A stretch of 64,000 nt of DNA from Ruegeria sp. R13_0 (GCF_017743995.1 NZ_JAGHRB010000002.1:62001-126000); one strand, 5' to 3'. Numbered from the stretch's first letter, positions 26,830-38,300 are shown. The notes: generated by a model from the sequence alone, not told the origin. Program-made: numbers and translations.

Positions 26830-27663
26830 ATGGAAACCCTTTCGGAAAATGCCTGTTTCGGTGGTGTGCAAGGTGTCTACCGCCATGCCTCGACCGCCTG
26901 CCAATGCGATATGACCTTTGGCCTGTTCCTGCCCGCCGAGGCCAAGGACGGCCCCGTTCCTGTTTTGTGGTACCTGTCTGGCCTGACCTGCACCCATGAA
27001 AACGCGATGACCAAGGCCGGCGCGCAGGCCTGGGCCGCGGAACAGGGCATCGCCATTGTGTTCCCCGATACGTCTCCGCGTGGCGAAGGCGTTGCCGATC
27101 ACGAAGACTATGATCTGGGCCAAGGTGCGGGTTTCTACGTCAACGCAACGCAAACCCCGTGGGCCCCGCATTTCAACATGTGGGACTATGTGGCCGAGGA
27201 GCTGCCCGCACTGATCGCCGAGAACTTTGCCATCGACATGGACCGTCAGGCCATCACCGGCCATTCGATGGGCGGCCATGGCGCGCTGACACTGGCGATG
27301 AACCTGCCGGGACGCTATCGCTCGGTCTCGGCCTTTGCGCCCATTTCGAACCCGACCGGCGCGGATTGGGGCCGCAAACAGCTGAGCGCCTATCTGGGCG
27401 ATGATGAGGCCGCCTGGGCCAAACATGACGCCTCGCTATTGATGAAAGAGGTCGGATTTGACGGCCCTGTCCTGATCGACACCGGTGCCAGCGACCAGTT
27501 CATCGACCTTCTGCGCCCCGAAGCACTGGCGTCGGCCATCGCCGAGCACCGCCAGCAGGCGACCTATCGTCTGCAACCGGGCTATGACCATTCCTATTTC
27601 TTCGTGTCCACCTTCATGGAAGACCACATCACGTTCCACGCCGAAGCGCTGTACGGAGACTGA
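26830..27663 (+). CDS. fghA: S-formylglutathione hydrolase
   Basis: Serine hydrolase that splits S-formylglutathione to glutathione and formate in glutathione-dependent formaldehyde detoxification. The 277-residue protein has WYLSGLTCTHENAMTKAG near the N terminus, the nucleophile motif GHSMGGHGALTLA, an Asp in LIDTGASDQF and a His in GYDHSYFFVSTF, all in family positions. AAGGA lies about nine bases before the ATG. It is three bases from the next gene. The partner class III alcohol dehydrogenase is not in the window. HutG in this window releases formate but is not otherwise linked. Confidence 0.95.
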   Translation: METLSENACFGGVQGVYRHASTACQCDMTFGLFLPAEAKDGPVPVLWYLSGLTCTHENAMTKAGAQAWAAEQGIAIVFPDTSPRGEGVADHEDYDLGQGAGFYVNATQTPWAPHFNMWDYVAEELPALIAENFAIDMDRQAITGHSMGGHGALTLAMNLPGRYRSVSAFAPISNPTGADWGRKQLSAYLGDDEAAWAKHDASLLMKEVGFDGPVLIDTGASDQFIDLLRPEALASAIAEHRQQATYRLQPGYDHSYFFVSTFMEDHITFHAEALYGD

Positions 27664-27666
27664 GGC

Positions 27667-29124
27667 ATGAGCAAGTATGACTATGACCTGATCATCATCG
27701 GGTCTGGCCCCTCGGGCCGGTCGGCGGCGATTCAGGCGGGCAAGCTGAAACGCCGGGTGTTGGTGGTCGACCGGCACGACCGTTTCGGAGGCGTCTCGGT
27801 GCATACCGGCACGATCCCGTCCAAAACCCTGCGTGAAACCGTGCTGAACCTTTCGGGCTGGCGCGAGCGCAGCTTTTACGGCCGCTCCTACCGGGTCAAG
27901 GAACAGATCCGCGCCGAGGACCTGAAGGCCCGGCTACACATGACGCTCGACCACGAAGTTGACGTGCTGGAGCATCAGTTCAACCGAAACCATGTGGATA
28001 CTCTGAACGGGCTGGCCTCGTTCACGGGTCCGCATGAGATCGAGGTGGCGACGGATAGCGGTGAGAAAACCCGCCTGACCGCCGCAAAATTCCTGATTGC
28101 GACTGGAACAAAGACCTATCGCCCGGACTATGTGCCTTTCAACGGCAAAACCGTTGTGGATGGCGATGAGTTTCTTGAAATGGCCGAGATTCCTCGGTCG
28201 TTGGTCGTCATCGGTGCCGGGGTGATCGGTGTTGAATACGCCACCATGTTCTCGGCCCTGGATGTCCGTGTCACCCTGATCGAGCCGCGCGACACCTTCC
28301 TGGATTTCATCGACAAACGGCTGATCCACGATTTCACCCATCAAATCCGCGAGAATGGAGTGGATCTGCGGCTCGGTTCGGCCGTTGAAAAGATCGAAGA
28401 TGCGGGCGAGCATGTCGAGGTCACCCTTGAGAACGGCCGTCACGTTCGGGCCGAGATGCTGTTGTTTGCTGCCGGACGCATGGGTGCGACCTCAACACTG
28501 AATCTGAAAGCTGTGGGCGTTGAAACCGATCACCGCAACCGGATCAGCGTGGATCGCAAGACCTACCAGACCGAAGTGCCGCATGTTTACGCTACGGGAG
28601 ACGTGATCGGGCACCCTTCGCTGGCCTCGACCTCTCTACAACAGGGTCGCGTGGCGGCCTGTCATGCGCTGGAAACCCCGACCCTGCCGGAAAGCCCTTG
28701 GTATCCTTACGGAATCTACTCCGTGCCGGAAATCTCGACCTGCGGCATGTCCGAGGAAGAGTTGCAGGAGCGCGGTATCCCCTATGAGGTCGGCGTGGCG
28801 CGGTTCCGCGAAACCTCGCGCGGGCATATTATGGGGTTGGAACATGGCATGTTGAAGATGCTGTTTTCCCTGAAAACCCGCCGGGTGCTTGGTGTGCAGA
28901 TCGTGGGCGAAGGCGCGACGGAGCTGATCCATATCGCCCAAGCCGTGCTGAACCTGAAAGGCACCGTGGACTACTTCGTGCAGAACACGTTCAACTATCC
29001 GACCCTGGCCGAGGCCTATAAGATCGCCGGTCTGGATGCGTTCAATCGGATGCCGATCCCCGAAGAGTTCAAGGTCAAGAAAAAGCCTGTTGAACCTGCG
29101 AAGAAAGAGGCGAAGAAGGCGTGA
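27667..29124 (+). CDS. sthA: Si-specific NAD(P)+ transhydrogenase (soluble)
   Basis: Flavoprotein of 485 residues that exchanges hydride between NADPH and NAD+. It shows the FAD-binding [18 protein letters not shown], a second Rossmann motif [19 protein letters not shown] for NAD(P), [14 protein letters not shown] for FAD, and the C-terminal dimer domain ending [15 protein letters not shown]. The redox-disulfide site of related reductases reads [14 protein letters not shown], with neither cysteine; Escherichia coli SthA keeps one. Absence of the pair fits transhydrogenase rather than lipoamide dehydrogenase. The tail is Lys-rich. It follows fghA by three bases and overlaps the next gene as GTGA. 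Confidence 0.93.
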   Translation: MSKYDYDLIIIGSGPSGRSAAIQAGKLKRRVLVVDRHDRFGGVSVHTGTIPSKTLRETVLNLSGWRERSFYGRSYRVKEQIRAEDLKARLHMTLDHEVDVLEHQFNRNHVDTLNGLASFTGPHEIEVATDSGEKTRLTAAKFLIATGTKTYRPDYVPFNGKTVVDGDEFLEMAEIPRSLVVIGAGVIGVEYATMFSALDVRVTLIEPRDTFLDFIDKRLIHDFTHQIRENGVDLRLGSAVEKIEDAGEHVEVTLENGRHVRAEMLLFAAGRMGATSTLNLKAVGVETDHRNRISVDRKTYQTEVPHVYATGDVIGHPSLASTSLQQGRVAACHALETPTLPESPWYPYGIYSVPEISTCGMSEEELQERGIPYEVGVARFRETSRGHIMGLEHGMLKMLFSLKTRRVLGVQIVGEGATELIHIAQAVLNLKGTVDYFVQNTFNYPTLAEAYKIAGLDAFNRMPIPEEFKVKKKPVEPAKKEAKKA

Positions 29125-29576
29125 CAACGCTCTATGTCGATGGGGACGCCTGCCCGGTCAAAGCCGAGGCCGAGCGGGTCGCGACCCGACACAAAGTGCC
29201 TATGGCGCTGGTGTCGAATGGCGGGTTGCGGCCATCGGCAAACCCTTTGGTGCAGGTCGTCATTGTCGCCGAGGGCGCGGATGAGGCCGACAAATGGATC
29301 GCCGAGCGTTGCGGAACCGGCGATGTCGTGGTCACCTCGGACATCCCTTTGGCGGCTAAGTGTGTCGAGGCCGGTGCCCGTGTGCTACGGCCAAATGGCG
29401 AGGCTTTCACAGCTGCCAATATCGGCCAGCAACTGGCGATGCGCGACCTGATGGCGGATTTGCGCGCGGCTAACCCTCTGGGCGCAGGAGGTGGCGGCAA
29501 ACCGTTTGGAAAGGCTGATCGCTCGCGGTTCTTGGACGCTCTGGAACGGGAATTGCGAGCGGCGCAACGCGGCTGA
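29121..29576 (+). CDS. YaiI/YqxD family protein (DUF188)
   Basis: A 151-residue protein of the DUF188 family, related to PIN-like nuclease folds, function not established. Visible are the conserved N-terminal [36 protein letters not shown] and [20 protein letters not shown]. The start is GTG at 29121, whose last two bases plus the next A are the sthA stop, so the three genes fghA-sthA-yaiI are one transcript. Confidence 0.9.
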   Translation: MTTLYVDGDACPVKAEAERVATRHKVPMALVSNGGLRPSANPLVQVVIVAEGADEADKWIAERCGTGDVVVTSDIPLAAKCVEAGARVLRPNGEAFTAANIGQQLAMRDLMADLRAANPLGAGGGGKPFGKADRSRFLDALERELRAAQRG

Positions 29577-29629
29577 TCCTCCCGCCAGTTGAAGACGTAT
29601 CAAAGATGCGCCCTCGCCTGTTGGGCCAG

Positions 29630-29648
29630 GCAGCGCGTGCCGCGCTGC
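29630..29648. terminator. Hairpin between convergent yaiI-type and MFS genes
   Basis: Perfect 8-bp stem GCAGCGCG / CGCGCTGC with a three-base loop in the 84-base convergent gap. No T-run follows, so it is a terminator candidate only. Confidence 0.5.
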
Positions 29649-29660
29649 GGGCGCGCCCAG

Positions 29661-30902
29661 TTACGCAGCAGCGGGGGTTGGACCCCGGTTCTCACGAATG
29701 GGCAGGTGGACAATCGCGCTGAACGCGCCCACGGCGATACCGATCCACCAAACCATCGTGTAGTCGCCATAGACGTCATACATCCGCCCGCCCAGCCAGA
29801 TGCCAAGGAAGCTCCCAAGTTGGTGGCTGAGGAAGACAATTCCATACAGCGTACCCATGTAGCGCAGACCATAGAGATGCGCGACCAGACCGGATGTCAG
29901 CGGTATTGTGGCCAGCCAGAGAGAGCCCATAGCCAACGAAAATGCGATGACCGATATTGGGGTGATCGGAAACATGATGAACACGATAGCAGCCAGCGTA
30001 CGCGCGGTGTATACGATAGCCAGCAAGTATTTCTTGGGAAAGTGGTTTCCGGCCCAGCCCGCCAAAAGCGTGCCGCCGATATTGGCCAGTCCGATCAGCG
30101 AAATAGACAACGCACCCAAGGCGGACGTGGTCGTTATGCCTATCGAATGCAACACGCCACCCGGCTGGATGGGGCCACACATCTCGGTCACGAATGCCGG
30201 GAAGTGAGCTGTGATAAAGCCGAGCTGATAACCGCAGCTGAAGAAGCCGAGTGAAATCAGCGTGTAAGACGGATCTCGGAGAGCACGCCCTAAGATTTGA
30301 CCCATGCTTTCTTCCAACTCGGCCTTACTGCTTTGCTGAGGCGCGCGCATGAAGGGCAGTATCAGCACGAGGCAGAGAATGGCGACGGCGAACACGATAT
30401 AGACCTGATGCCAGGGCAGGAAGGTCAGCATCCATTCGGCCGTGGGCGCACCCAGAACCTGACCGAAACTGCCCGCAGCCGTGACGATGGCCAAAGACAT
30501 GGATCGGTTTTCGTCAGAGGACGCCCGCCCAACAACGGCCAGAACCACGCCGAAGCCGGTCCCTGCGATGCCAAACCCGACCAACCATGCGTAGATTTGG
30601 TGTTCAAACGGAGTAATGGACCAGGCTGAAAGCACCATGCCAGCGGCATAAGTCAGCGCGCCAAGCACAATGGCCTTTCGGTCGCCGATCTTTTCAGCGA
30701 TGGCGCCAAAGATCGGCTGCCCGATCCCCCAGGCCAGATTCTGGATCGCAATTGCCATTGAGAAATCGGTGCGCAGCCAGCCGAACTCAGAGGCGATCGG
30801 GATCTGGAACACCCCGAACGACGCGCGCACAGCGAAACTGACTGTAATGATGATACAGCCCACGATCAGAATGGGATTCAGCAGACGTGCGGAGTGCGGC
30901 AT
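29661..30902 (-). CDS. MFS transporter
   Basis: Major-facilitator membrane protein of 413 residues with about twelve hydrophobic helices in two halves. Loop motifs include IFGAIAEKIGDRKAIVLGAL after helix two (the D-R-K signature) and GWAGNHFPKKYLLAIVYTAR in the second half. The general look is that of the OFA/monocarboxylate-type MFS group; the substrate is unknown. I use the ATG at 30902, which has TGAGGG four to five bases upstream; a TTG five codons earlier is also in frame. It is divergent from zapE and convergent with the yaiI-type gene. Confidence 0.88.
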   Translation of the reverse strand: MPHSARLLNPILIVGCIIITVSFAVRASFGVFQIPIASEFGWLRTDFSMAIAIQNLAWGIGQPIFGAIAEKIGDRKAIVLGALTYAAGMVLSAWSITPFEHQIYAWLVGFGIAGTGFGVVLAVVGRASSDENRSMSLAIVTAAGSFGQVLGAPTAEWMLTFLPWHQVYIVFAVAILCLVLILPFMRAPQQSSKAELEESMGQILGRALRDPSYTLISLGFFSCGYQLGFITAHFPAFVTEMCGPIQPGGVLHSIGITTTSALGALSISLIGLANIGGTLLAGWAGNHFPKKYLLAIVYTARTLAAIVFIMFPITPISVIAFSLAMGSLWLATIPLTSGLVAHLYGLRYMGTLYGIVFLSHQLGSFLGIWLGGRMYDVYGDYTMVWWIGIAVGAFSAIVHLPIRENRGPTPAAA

Positions 30903-31051
30903 GGGACCCTCAGACAAACAAGTCTTGCGACGCTACTGTTTTTCGTCGGCCCGTCAATTCAGTAGATTTGCGGTTCGACATAAGGAAAATTGATGCGTGC
31001 CTGAAATTGCCCGCTTTTCAACGCGTAGTGCGGGCGCTATGGCTCAAACCC

Positions 31052-32110
31052 ATGACGGATCTGATTTCGCTTTATAACGAACGTATCTCCGATGGGTCTC
31101 TGACGCGGGATGACGCGCAGGAAGCCGTTCTGCCGCATTTCGAACGTATCCGGGCCGAATTGAGCGCGCCGGTGAAACGGGGTTTGTTCCGCAAGGCTCC
31201 ACCACCGCCTAAGGGATTGTACCTGTGGGGCGGGGTTGGGCGTGGAAAATCCATGCTGATGGATATGTTCGTGGACGCGTTGGAAGATATACCGGCGCGG
31301 AGGGTGCATTTTCACGCGTTCATGCAGGAAATCCATGCGGGTATGCACAAGGCGCGCAAGGATGGTGTCGAAGACGCGCTGGCCCCGGTCGCGCAGGAGG
31401 TCGTGAAATCGGTCAAGCTGCTGGCGTTTGACGAAATGCAGATCACCGATATTACCGATGCCATGATCGTCGGACGCCTGTTTGATCTGCTGCATGCGGG
31501 GGGGGTGGTCATCGTCACGACCTCGAACCGGCATCCGGATGATCTCTACAAGGACGGTTTGAACCGACAGCTGTTCTTGCCTTTCATCGCCCATATCAAA
31601 GAGCAACTTCAGGTATGGGAGCTGGTCTCGCCGACCGACTATCGCCAGAACCGCCTTGAGGGCGCGCCGGTCTATTTCTCGCCAATTGGCCCGGAAGCGC
31701 GTGAGAAGATACGCGCCGTTTGGGCAGACCTATCCGGCGGCACGGCCGAGCCCTTGGTCCTGCAGGTCAAGGGCCGTGCCGTTGAGCTGCCAGCTTTTCG
31801 CAATGGGGTCGCGCGGGCCTCGTTTTACGACCTGTGTGGACGGATGTTGGGGCCCGGGGACTATCTGGCCATTGCCGAAACGGTCAAGGTTCTGGTGCTG
31901 GAAGATATTCCCCGTTTGTCGCGCAACAACTTCAATGAGGCGAAACGCTTTGTGACGCTGATCGACGCGCTCTATGAGGCCAAGGTTCGGTTGATCTGTT
32001 CTGCAGCGGCGGAGCCCGAGATGCTGTATGTCGAGGGCGAAGGGACCTTTGAATTTGAGCGCACCGCGTCTCGTCTACGGGAAATGCAGGATCAGGATTG
32101 GGGGAAGTAG
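31052..32110 (+). CDS. zapE: Cell division protein ZapE (AFG1-like ATPase)
   Basis: P-loop ATPase of 352 residues; in Escherichia coli ZapE acts at the Z-ring, and mitochondrial AFG1 is related. Walker A is GGVGRGKSMLMD (about residues 60-71), Walker B is LLAFDEMQITD (about 123-133, Asp127/Glu128), and the sensor-like VTTSNRHPDDLYKDGLNR and C-terminal RLICSAAAEPEMLY and FEFERTASRLREM are typical. The frame is open 55 codons upstream of the ATG at 31052, but family proteins begin at this point. The stop is immediately followed by the intergenic element copy 2. Confidence 0.93.
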   Translation: MTDLISLYNERISDGSLTRDDAQEAVLPHFERIRAELSAPVKRGLFRKAPPPPKGLYLWGGVGRGKSMLMDMFVDALEDIPARRVHFHAFMQEIHAGMHKARKDGVEDALAPVAQEVVKSVKLLAFDEMQITDITDAMIVGRLFDLLHAGGVVIVTTSNRHPDDLYKDGLNRQLFLPFIAHIKEQLQVWELVSPTDYRQNRLEGAPVYFSPIGPEAREKIRAVWADLSGGTAEPLVLQVKGRAVELPAFRNGVARASFYDLCGRMLGPGDYLAIAETVKVLVLEDIPRLSRNNFNEAKRFVTLIDALYEAKVRLICSAAAEPEMLYVEGEGTFEFERTASRLREMQDQDWGK

Positions 32111-32170
32111 GGGGCTCTGCCCCCGCCGCCGCTGGCGGCTCCCCAGGGATATTTTCAGCCAGATGAAGCC
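32110..32170 (+). repeat. Intergenic element copy 2: two hairpins plus conserved block
   Basis: Begins at the last base of the zapE stop. GGGGGC-TCT-GCCCCC (32110-32124) and GCCGCC-GCT-GGCGGC (32125-32139) form two perfect three-base-loop hairpins, followed by CTCCCCAGGGATATTTTCAG and then CCAGATGAAGC, nearly the same block as in copy 1 near 2112-2140. It lies between convergent zapE and folC and probably ends transcription of one or both. Confidence 0.75.
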
Positions 32171-32183
32171 CTGCGGGCGGATC

Positions 32184-33458
32184 TTAGCCGTTTTCGCGCA
32201 GGATATTGCCCGCAAGGTAGAGGGACCCGCAGATCAGGATGCGTGCATGCGGGTCTTTGGCGACGATTGTGTCGAGCGCCTCGGCCACGCTGTTGGCAGT
32301 TGATGCGGGCAGATCGACCTTGGCGGCGGCAGCGGCTGTTTCATCCGCGCTGAGGGTTGCGGCCTCACCCGGAATGGAAACGGCGGTCAGGCTTTGGGCC
32401 TGTTTGGCAAGCGGAGCGAGGTAGCCTGTCACGTCTTTGGTGTTCAGCATACCGCAGATCATATGGGTCGGGCGCTTCGGCAAGTTCGACAGAACCTCGG
32501 CCAGAGCGATCCCGGCTGCGGCGTTGTGCCCTCCGTCCAGCCAAAGCTCAGCCTGCCCTGCGGCTTGCACCAGCGGGCCGGTTTTGAGGCGTTGCATCCG
32601 TGCGGGCCATTCAGCCTTGGTGACGGCGGCCTCATAGGCAGCGTCACCAAGGTTGAGGTGGCGCAGAACGGCCAGGGCCGCTCCTGCATTCTGGATCTGA
32701 TGGGCACCCAAGAGGTTGGGCAGAGGCAGGTCGCGCAAGCCGGTTTCGTCCTGATAGATCAGGCGGCCATTCTCTTCGGTGACGTGCCAATGCTGACCGT
32801 AAGCAATGAGAGGTGCACCGAGGCGTGCGGCGGTTTGCTCGATCACCTCCATCGCCTCATCAGGTTGCGGGCCGACGATGCAAGGCACGCCGCGTTTGAT
32901 GATACCGGCCTTTTCAGCGGCGATTTTCGCAAGCGTATTGCCCAGAAACTGCTCATGGTCGATCGAGATCGGGGTGATCACCGTCACGGCGGGTTTTTCG
33001 ATCACATTGGTCGCGTCCAGACGCCCGCCGAGGCCGACCTCGAGCAAGGTATAGTCCGCTTTGGCCCGCGCGAAGGCCAAAAGGGCCGCGCAGGTCGTGA
33101 TCTCGAAATAGGTGATGTTCTCGCCGCCATTGGCCGCGTAGCACTCATCCAGCACCGCCGTCAGGTCGGGTTCCGAGATCAGCTCTCCGGCCAGACGAAT
33201 GCGTTCATGGAACCGTGCAAGATGCGGTGAAGTATAGGCGTGGGCCGACAGCCCCGCCCCCTCAAGCCCGGCCCGGATCATCGCCTGGGTCGATCCCTTG
33301 CCGTTGGTTCCGGCGATGTGGATCACAGGCGGCAGCTTGTTCTGCGGGTTGTCCAAGGCCCCCAGCAAACGCCAGACGCGATCCAAGGTCAGGTCGATGA
33401 TCTTGGGGTGCAGCGCCATCATCCGGTCGAGGATGGCGTCCGATGTTTGGGCGGTCAT
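32184..33458 (-). CDS. folC: Bifunctional folylpolyglutamate synthase / dihydrofolate synthase
   Basis: Mur-ligase-type enzyme that adds glutamate to dihydropteroate and to folates. The 424-residue protein has the P-loop [14 protein letters not shown] (residues 48-60), [41 protein letters not shown], the metal-binding SIDHEQFLG and C-terminal [13 protein letters not shown]. Its start overlaps the accD stop by four bases, the common accD-folC arrangement in alphaproteobacteria. Confidence 0.96.
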   Translation of the reverse strand: MTAQTSDAILDRMMALHPKIIDLTLDRVWRLLGALDNPQNKLPPVIHIAGTNGKGSTQAMIRAGLEGAGLSAHAYTSPHLARFHERIRLAGELISEPDLTAVLDECYAANGGENITYFEITTCAALLAFARAKADYTLLEVGLGGRLDATNVIEKPAVTVITPISIDHEQFLGNTLAKIAAEKAGIIKRGVPCIVGPQPDEAMEVIEQTAARLGAPLIAYGQHWHVTEENGRLIYQDETGLRDLPLPNLLGAHQIQNAGAALAVLRHLNLGDAAYEAAVTKAEWPARMQRLKTGPLVQAAGQAELWLDGGHNAAAGIALAEVLSNLPKRPTHMICGMLNTKDVTGYLAPLAKQAQSLTAVSIPGEAATLSADETAAAAAKVDLPASTANSVAEALDTIVAKDPHARILICGSLYLAGNILRENG

Positions 33459-34387
33459 TTCTGATCCGTATCTTCAGCAGGCGCGTCCACGACGGCCTCT
33501 TCCGGTTCCGGCGCAGGCAGATCGCCTTTGATCGCCGGAGGCTGGTTCATCAGCATGCGCGTGATGGTGATCAGCTCTTCTCGCAGCTCGGTGCGTTTCG
33601 TCACGCGGTCGAGCATACCGTGATCCAGCAGGTATTCGGCGCGCTGGAACCCTTCGGGCAGTTTTTCACGGATGGTCTGCTCGATCACGCGGGGACCGGC
33701 AAAGCAGATCAGCGCGTTGGGTTCCGAGATATGCACGTCGCCCAGCATCGCGTAAGACGCAGTCACACCTCCGGTGGTCGGGTGGGTTAAAACGACGATG
33801 TAAGGCAGGTTCGCCTCTTTCAGCATTTCGACGGCCACGGTAGTACGCGGCATCTGCATCAGGCTGAGGATACCTTCCTGCATCCGGGCACCGCCTGCGG
33901 CGGAGAACAGAATCAGCGGGCGCTTTAGCTTCACCGCCTCTTGCGCGGCGGCGATGATCGCGTTGCCGACATACATGCCCATGGACCCGCCCATGAACGA
34001 GAAATCCTGCGCCGCTGCAACAATCGGGGTGCGCCCGATTTCGCCCGTTGCGACCAGCATGGCTTCTTTCTCGCCGGTTTTCTTCTGGGCCGCCTTCATG
34101 CGATCAGGGTATTTCTTCTGATCGCGGAACTGCAGCGGGTCATCTTTGGGCGCAGGCACTGCAACTTCGGTGAAAATCCCGCCATCGAACAGGTGGCCGA
34201 ACCGATCGCGCGGCGTGATTGCCATGTGGTGACCGCACTGGGTGCAGACGTTCTGGTTTTCTGCCAATTCGCGATGGAACAGCATCGTTCCGCACTCACC
34301 GCATTTGTGCCACAGGTTTTCTGGCACTTCTCGGCGCGAGAAGATCGAGTTGATCCGGGGGCGGACGTAGTTTGTGATCCAGTTCAT
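33455..34387 (-). CDS. accD: Acetyl-CoA carboxylase carboxyltransferase subunit beta
   Basis: Beta subunit of the carboxyltransferase that makes malonyl-CoA for fatty-acid synthesis. The 310-residue protein has the N-terminal four-Cys zinc ribbon (Cys 29, 32, 48, 51 in HKCGECG and VCTQCGHHM) and the carboxyltransferase core with [36 protein letters not shown] and [20 protein letters not shown]. The C-terminal tail is Pro/Ala/Glu-rich and likely disordered. It precedes folC; trpB, often just upstream elsewhere, is absent here. Confidence 0.97.
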   Translation of the reverse strand: MNWITNYVRPRINSIFSRREVPENLWHKCGECGTMLFHRELAENQNVCTQCGHHMAITPRDRFGHLFDGGIFTEVAVPAPKDDPLQFRDQKKYPDRMKAAQKKTGEKEAMLVATGEIGRTPIVAAAQDFSFMGGSMGMYVGNAIIAAAQEAVKLKRPLILFSAAGGARMQEGILSLMQMPRTTVAVEMLKEANLPYIVVLTHPTTGGVTASYAMLGDVHISEPNALICFAGPRVIEQTIREKLPEGFQRAEYLLDHGMLDRVTKRTELREELITITRMLMNQPPAIKGDLPAPEPEEAVVDAPAEDTDQK

Positions 34388-34447
34388 ATCAGAGCCTTGG
34401 ATTGTGCGGCGTTGACGTCAAATAAGACGCAACGGAAGGAAATGCAA

Positions 34448-35344
34448 TCAGCGCCTGATGACGAGACGTGCAGTCAGCCAGCAAACCATCATCGAGCCGA
34501 AATCCACCCACAACCACTGCCGCAGCACCCCACCGTCCGACATATCGTAGGGCAGCAGGAAAAGGGCCAGACCGCTGAGCGTATCGGGCAGTGAAATAAA
34601 CAGGAGGGAGATCACATTATTGAAGAAATGCAACGCGATAGCCGGACCCAAAGTGCCGGAACGAGCCGTCAGATCAGCCGCCAGAACGCCGAACACACAG
34701 GACCAGACCGCCACCAGAAGGGCGTTGTCGCCAGCTACCCCCGGCGCATAGTGACCCGCTGCAAACAAGGCCGAGGGCACCCCAACCCAGATCAGCGGGG
34801 ACCGAAATCGCGCGGCCAGAGATTGCTGCAGGTAGCCGCGAAAGAGGATTTCTTCGGCGCTGGTCTGAATCAGCACGGCGCCTGCCGCAAACGGCAGCAG
34901 CACGATCCAGGTCGAGAAGGCAAGGTTCTGGGTCAGCGGATCCCCCATTCCGTAGGGCGGCAGGGCTGCCAATGCCAGACCGAGAACCACCAGCGCCACC
35001 AAAACCCGCGTGAATTGACTGATCGCCAGGCGGCGCTCTCCGAGAATCGCCCAGAGTGACCTTTGCTGCATCTGTTTTGCAGCGACAGCGACGCCAATCG
35101 TCAAAAACCCAAAGCTGGCCAGCAGGACAAATGTCGCAAGGGGGGACGTGCCGCGCAAAAACCCTTGGGCCTGAGACGGAGGGATGAGGGCTCCGACGAT
35201 CGCGAAAAGAACCGTGTTCGCCGCCAAATAGAGCGCGCAAACAATCACCAGCCCGACCAGCAACCGCCACAGATCAGGGCGCGCGCGGGCGTCGCGCACC
35301 AGATGTTCATGCGCGGCATAGGCGGCGGGTTCAATCATTGTCAT
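34448..35344 (-). CDS. CPBP family intramembrane glutamic endopeptidase
   Basis: Membrane protein of about 298 residues with seven to eight hydrophobic helices and the three CPBP/Rce1-type motifs: SAEEILFRGYLQQ (Glu-Glu and Arg), AAGHYAPG (His) and ALHFFNN (His/Asn). Such proteins are proteases or protease-like membrane proteins; the substrate is unknown. The likely start at 35344, or the ATG at 35338, lies inside the 3' end of the large ABC-like gene, so the two are translationally coupled. Confidence 0.88.
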   Translation of the reverse strand: MTMIEPAAYAAHEHLVRDARARPDLWRLLVGLVIVCALYLAANTVLFAIVGALIPPSQAQGFLRGTSPLATFVLLASFGFLTIGVAVAAKQMQQRSLWAILGERRLAISQFTRVLVALVVLGLALAALPPYGMGDPLTQNLAFSTWIVLLPFAAGAVLIQTSAEEILFRGYLQQSLAARFRSPLIWVGVPSALFAAGHYAPGVAGDNALLVAVWSCVFGVLAADLTARSGTLGPAIALHFFNNVISLLFISLPDTLSGLALFLLPYDMSDGGVLRQWLWVDFGSMMVCWLTARLVIRR

Positions 35345-38300
35345 CGGCCTCGTCAGAAACGGTTTCCTGCACCACGTCCGGGAAGACATCCGCCGGGTTG
35401 GCAACTGTGTTCACGCGCGTGGCGAGCGTGGTCAGGTATCCCGCTACGGTCTGCAGCAACTGCGTCGCGACCGAGGCGTCGCTTTCGACCACGGCGCGCA
35501 GTTCCTCGGCCCCGATCCGCAGGAAGGCGCAATCGGTGTTGGCGACCAGATCAAGTTGTCGGCGCTCTCCGGTGATGATCGACAGATCCCCGATCAGGCG
35601 GCCCGGCTCAACAATCGAAATGGGGCGTTTGTTGCCGTCATCATCGGACCAGTCCAACCGGGCCTGACCCCGGATACACAGATACGCTGCGTCCGCCGTC
35701 TGCCCGCGCGAAAAGATCACCTGCCCCGCCGCAACGTCATACCATTGCGCCGAGAACGCCAGCAGCCGTTGGTTTCGCGCGTCGATGCCCGAGAAAAGCT
35801 CCGTAGCCGAGATGATTTCTAGCTTTCTGCTGAGGTCTGCAGTGGCCCCCTCTTGATGCAGAACAGGCGTGCGTGAGACACCGTCGATGCGGCCATCCTT
35901 GACCTCTACGAACAGGTCGTAGGCTTCGGGATGGGCAAAATGATCCTCCATGAAGATCATGATCGACTCGGGCAGCAATTCCCGTAGGCGCAGCCGGGTG
36001 CGCAGGCGGCTTTCCGAATCGTGGCTGGCCAGCGCCTTGTCGAGGATCAGGATATCGGGTCGCTTGATCCCCGCACGCGAGAACGACGCGCGTTCCTGAA
36101 AAACCGTAGGCAGGTTGTTCCCCCCCAAGCCCGACGGCAGGTCGAACATGGTGGCCGCAGCGCGGCGGCGCAGACCGGCCTCATTCACGGCCTGGGCGAC
36201 CAGATCTTCAATCTCTTCGGCATGCGCACCTGCCATGAGGGAAACGCGCCCGTAAAGGACATTCTCGATCACGGTCAGGCGCGGGAAGTAGGCGTCTGGT
36301 GACAGTGGGACGAACATCCCATCCAGCGCCTCATGCATCGCGGTGGATTGCTGTTTTCGGATTGAAAGGATCTTGTCCTTGTATTCATCCGGAAAGTCGG
36401 GGCCAATCTGCTCGGCCGTCAACAGGAACGGTACCGTCAGCATCAGCGCACAATCCGGTTCCGAGACCGCGTCGTCCCCTTTGGTCTTCAGGCGATCCTT
36501 GATGTCCAAAAGCCTGTGATACATGTCCTTGGACATGCCCAACCGCAGGAACAGAGGGTGATCTGTGCCATCGCGACCAAAGGCCTGGTCCAACGTCTCG
36601 ATCACGGTGCTGGCCATGTTCATTGCTTCTTCGGCCAGATCATGGCTGCGCAGCATGTTACGGAACCGCTGATCACCGGCCAGTGACTCGGGTGTGATAT
36701 CCCGAGCGGGCGTTGCAAACAGCAGGTTGCTGCCCAGAGGCACCGCCGGATTGAACCGATCCGGGTCGAACTGGTAGACATAGCGATCGAGGCCCTTGTC
36801 CTGTAATTTCTGGTCCACTGTCTTGCGAAGTTTCACAAGCTCTTGCGCCAGGCCAGGATGCAGTTTCGGATCAAACTGCGTACGCAGGGTGCGTCGTAAC
36901 ATGAACTCGTCAATGCCCATCGCCTCGACCAGTTGGAACCACCACGCGCGGATGTCGTCGATATCGTCCAGCCCGGCCAGCCCCGGATCGACCCACTCAT
37001 CCTCGAGCGAATCTATCGGATTGCCGGACCGCACGGCCTCGATCTGTCGGCGAGTCGGGGCCTTCTTGGCCTCAGCTTCGTGCTGAGGATAGGGGCGCAG
37101 CGGCATCAGCAGGTTGTCACCCAGAGTTCCGTCGAACAGATAGGGCCGCGAATAGGCGTATCCGATCCGAGCAGCAATCACCGCCTGATGCAGTTCGTTC
37201 AGCTTGTGCCCGGCCAGGAGGACATCACCCTGAACCGGCATCACCTCACGCGTCAGAAGCTGCGCCAGAGCGGTGCGTTCAGCCGCGTTGGTCGACTGAA
37301 TCGCCACCCGCGCGCCCTTGGGAATTTTCAGGTCGATATCTTCCAGAATGGTTTTACCGTCATCATCGCGCACGGTGATGTTGCGCAATTCGATATCGCC
37401 GGTGAGGTGCGGGATGACCTCGGGGCGGCCTTCGAACAGATGTTCCGGGATCATGTTGGACGGGGCGAAGCGTTCGGTCACGATCTCCCATCGCAGCGAC
37501 ATGTCCTGCACCTGATTGTAATAGGTTAGTAGGTCCTTCCACGGGCCACTCAGATCCTTGTAGGCCCCCAAGGCGGCGACCAGAGCACCCACCGTCACCT
37601 CACCCGTGATCGCCAGATATCCACCGACCGAGTAGAAAAGGAACGGCGTCATCTGAGTGATCAGATTGTTGAGGAACTTCATGAAGAACTTTTTGTTGTA
37701 GATCTTGAAGCGGATCTCGAACAGGTTCCCTAGACGGTAGCTAAATTGCGCCAATCGGTAGCGCCAGCCACCATTGGTGCGCAGATCGCTGATCCCAGCG
37801 GCACTCTCGCCGATCTCGGAACTCAGGTGACGGACCTCCTGAATACGTTCTTTGTTCAACAGGTTGATCTGGCGTTGCAGTTTCGGGATCAACCACGCCT
37901 GCAGCGGGATGAGAGCGATACTGGCCAGCCCGAACCAGACGCTCTGCATGAACAGAAAGGTGACGATGGTCATCATTTGACCGAACTGAAACACGGGCTG
38001 AGCGATGGCGTCGCCCATCAGACCGCCCATCGGTTCGGCCTCGGAGGTGATCATTGAAACCAACTCACCCTGACTGGTGGTGGCGAAATACGATTTCGGA
38101 AAGCGCATCGACCGGTTGATCAGGGTAAATCGCAAGCGACGCAGCATCCGTTCCGCCAGAACGCCCTTCATCGTGTTGATGCGCATCTTCATCAGGCCGC
38201 TGGCGATCACCGTAGCCAGAAAGGCAAAACACAGGATCATAAGGTATTGAATCTGTGTGACAGTCACCCCCCAGATCGTGACCGTATCTGCAGGCGCACC

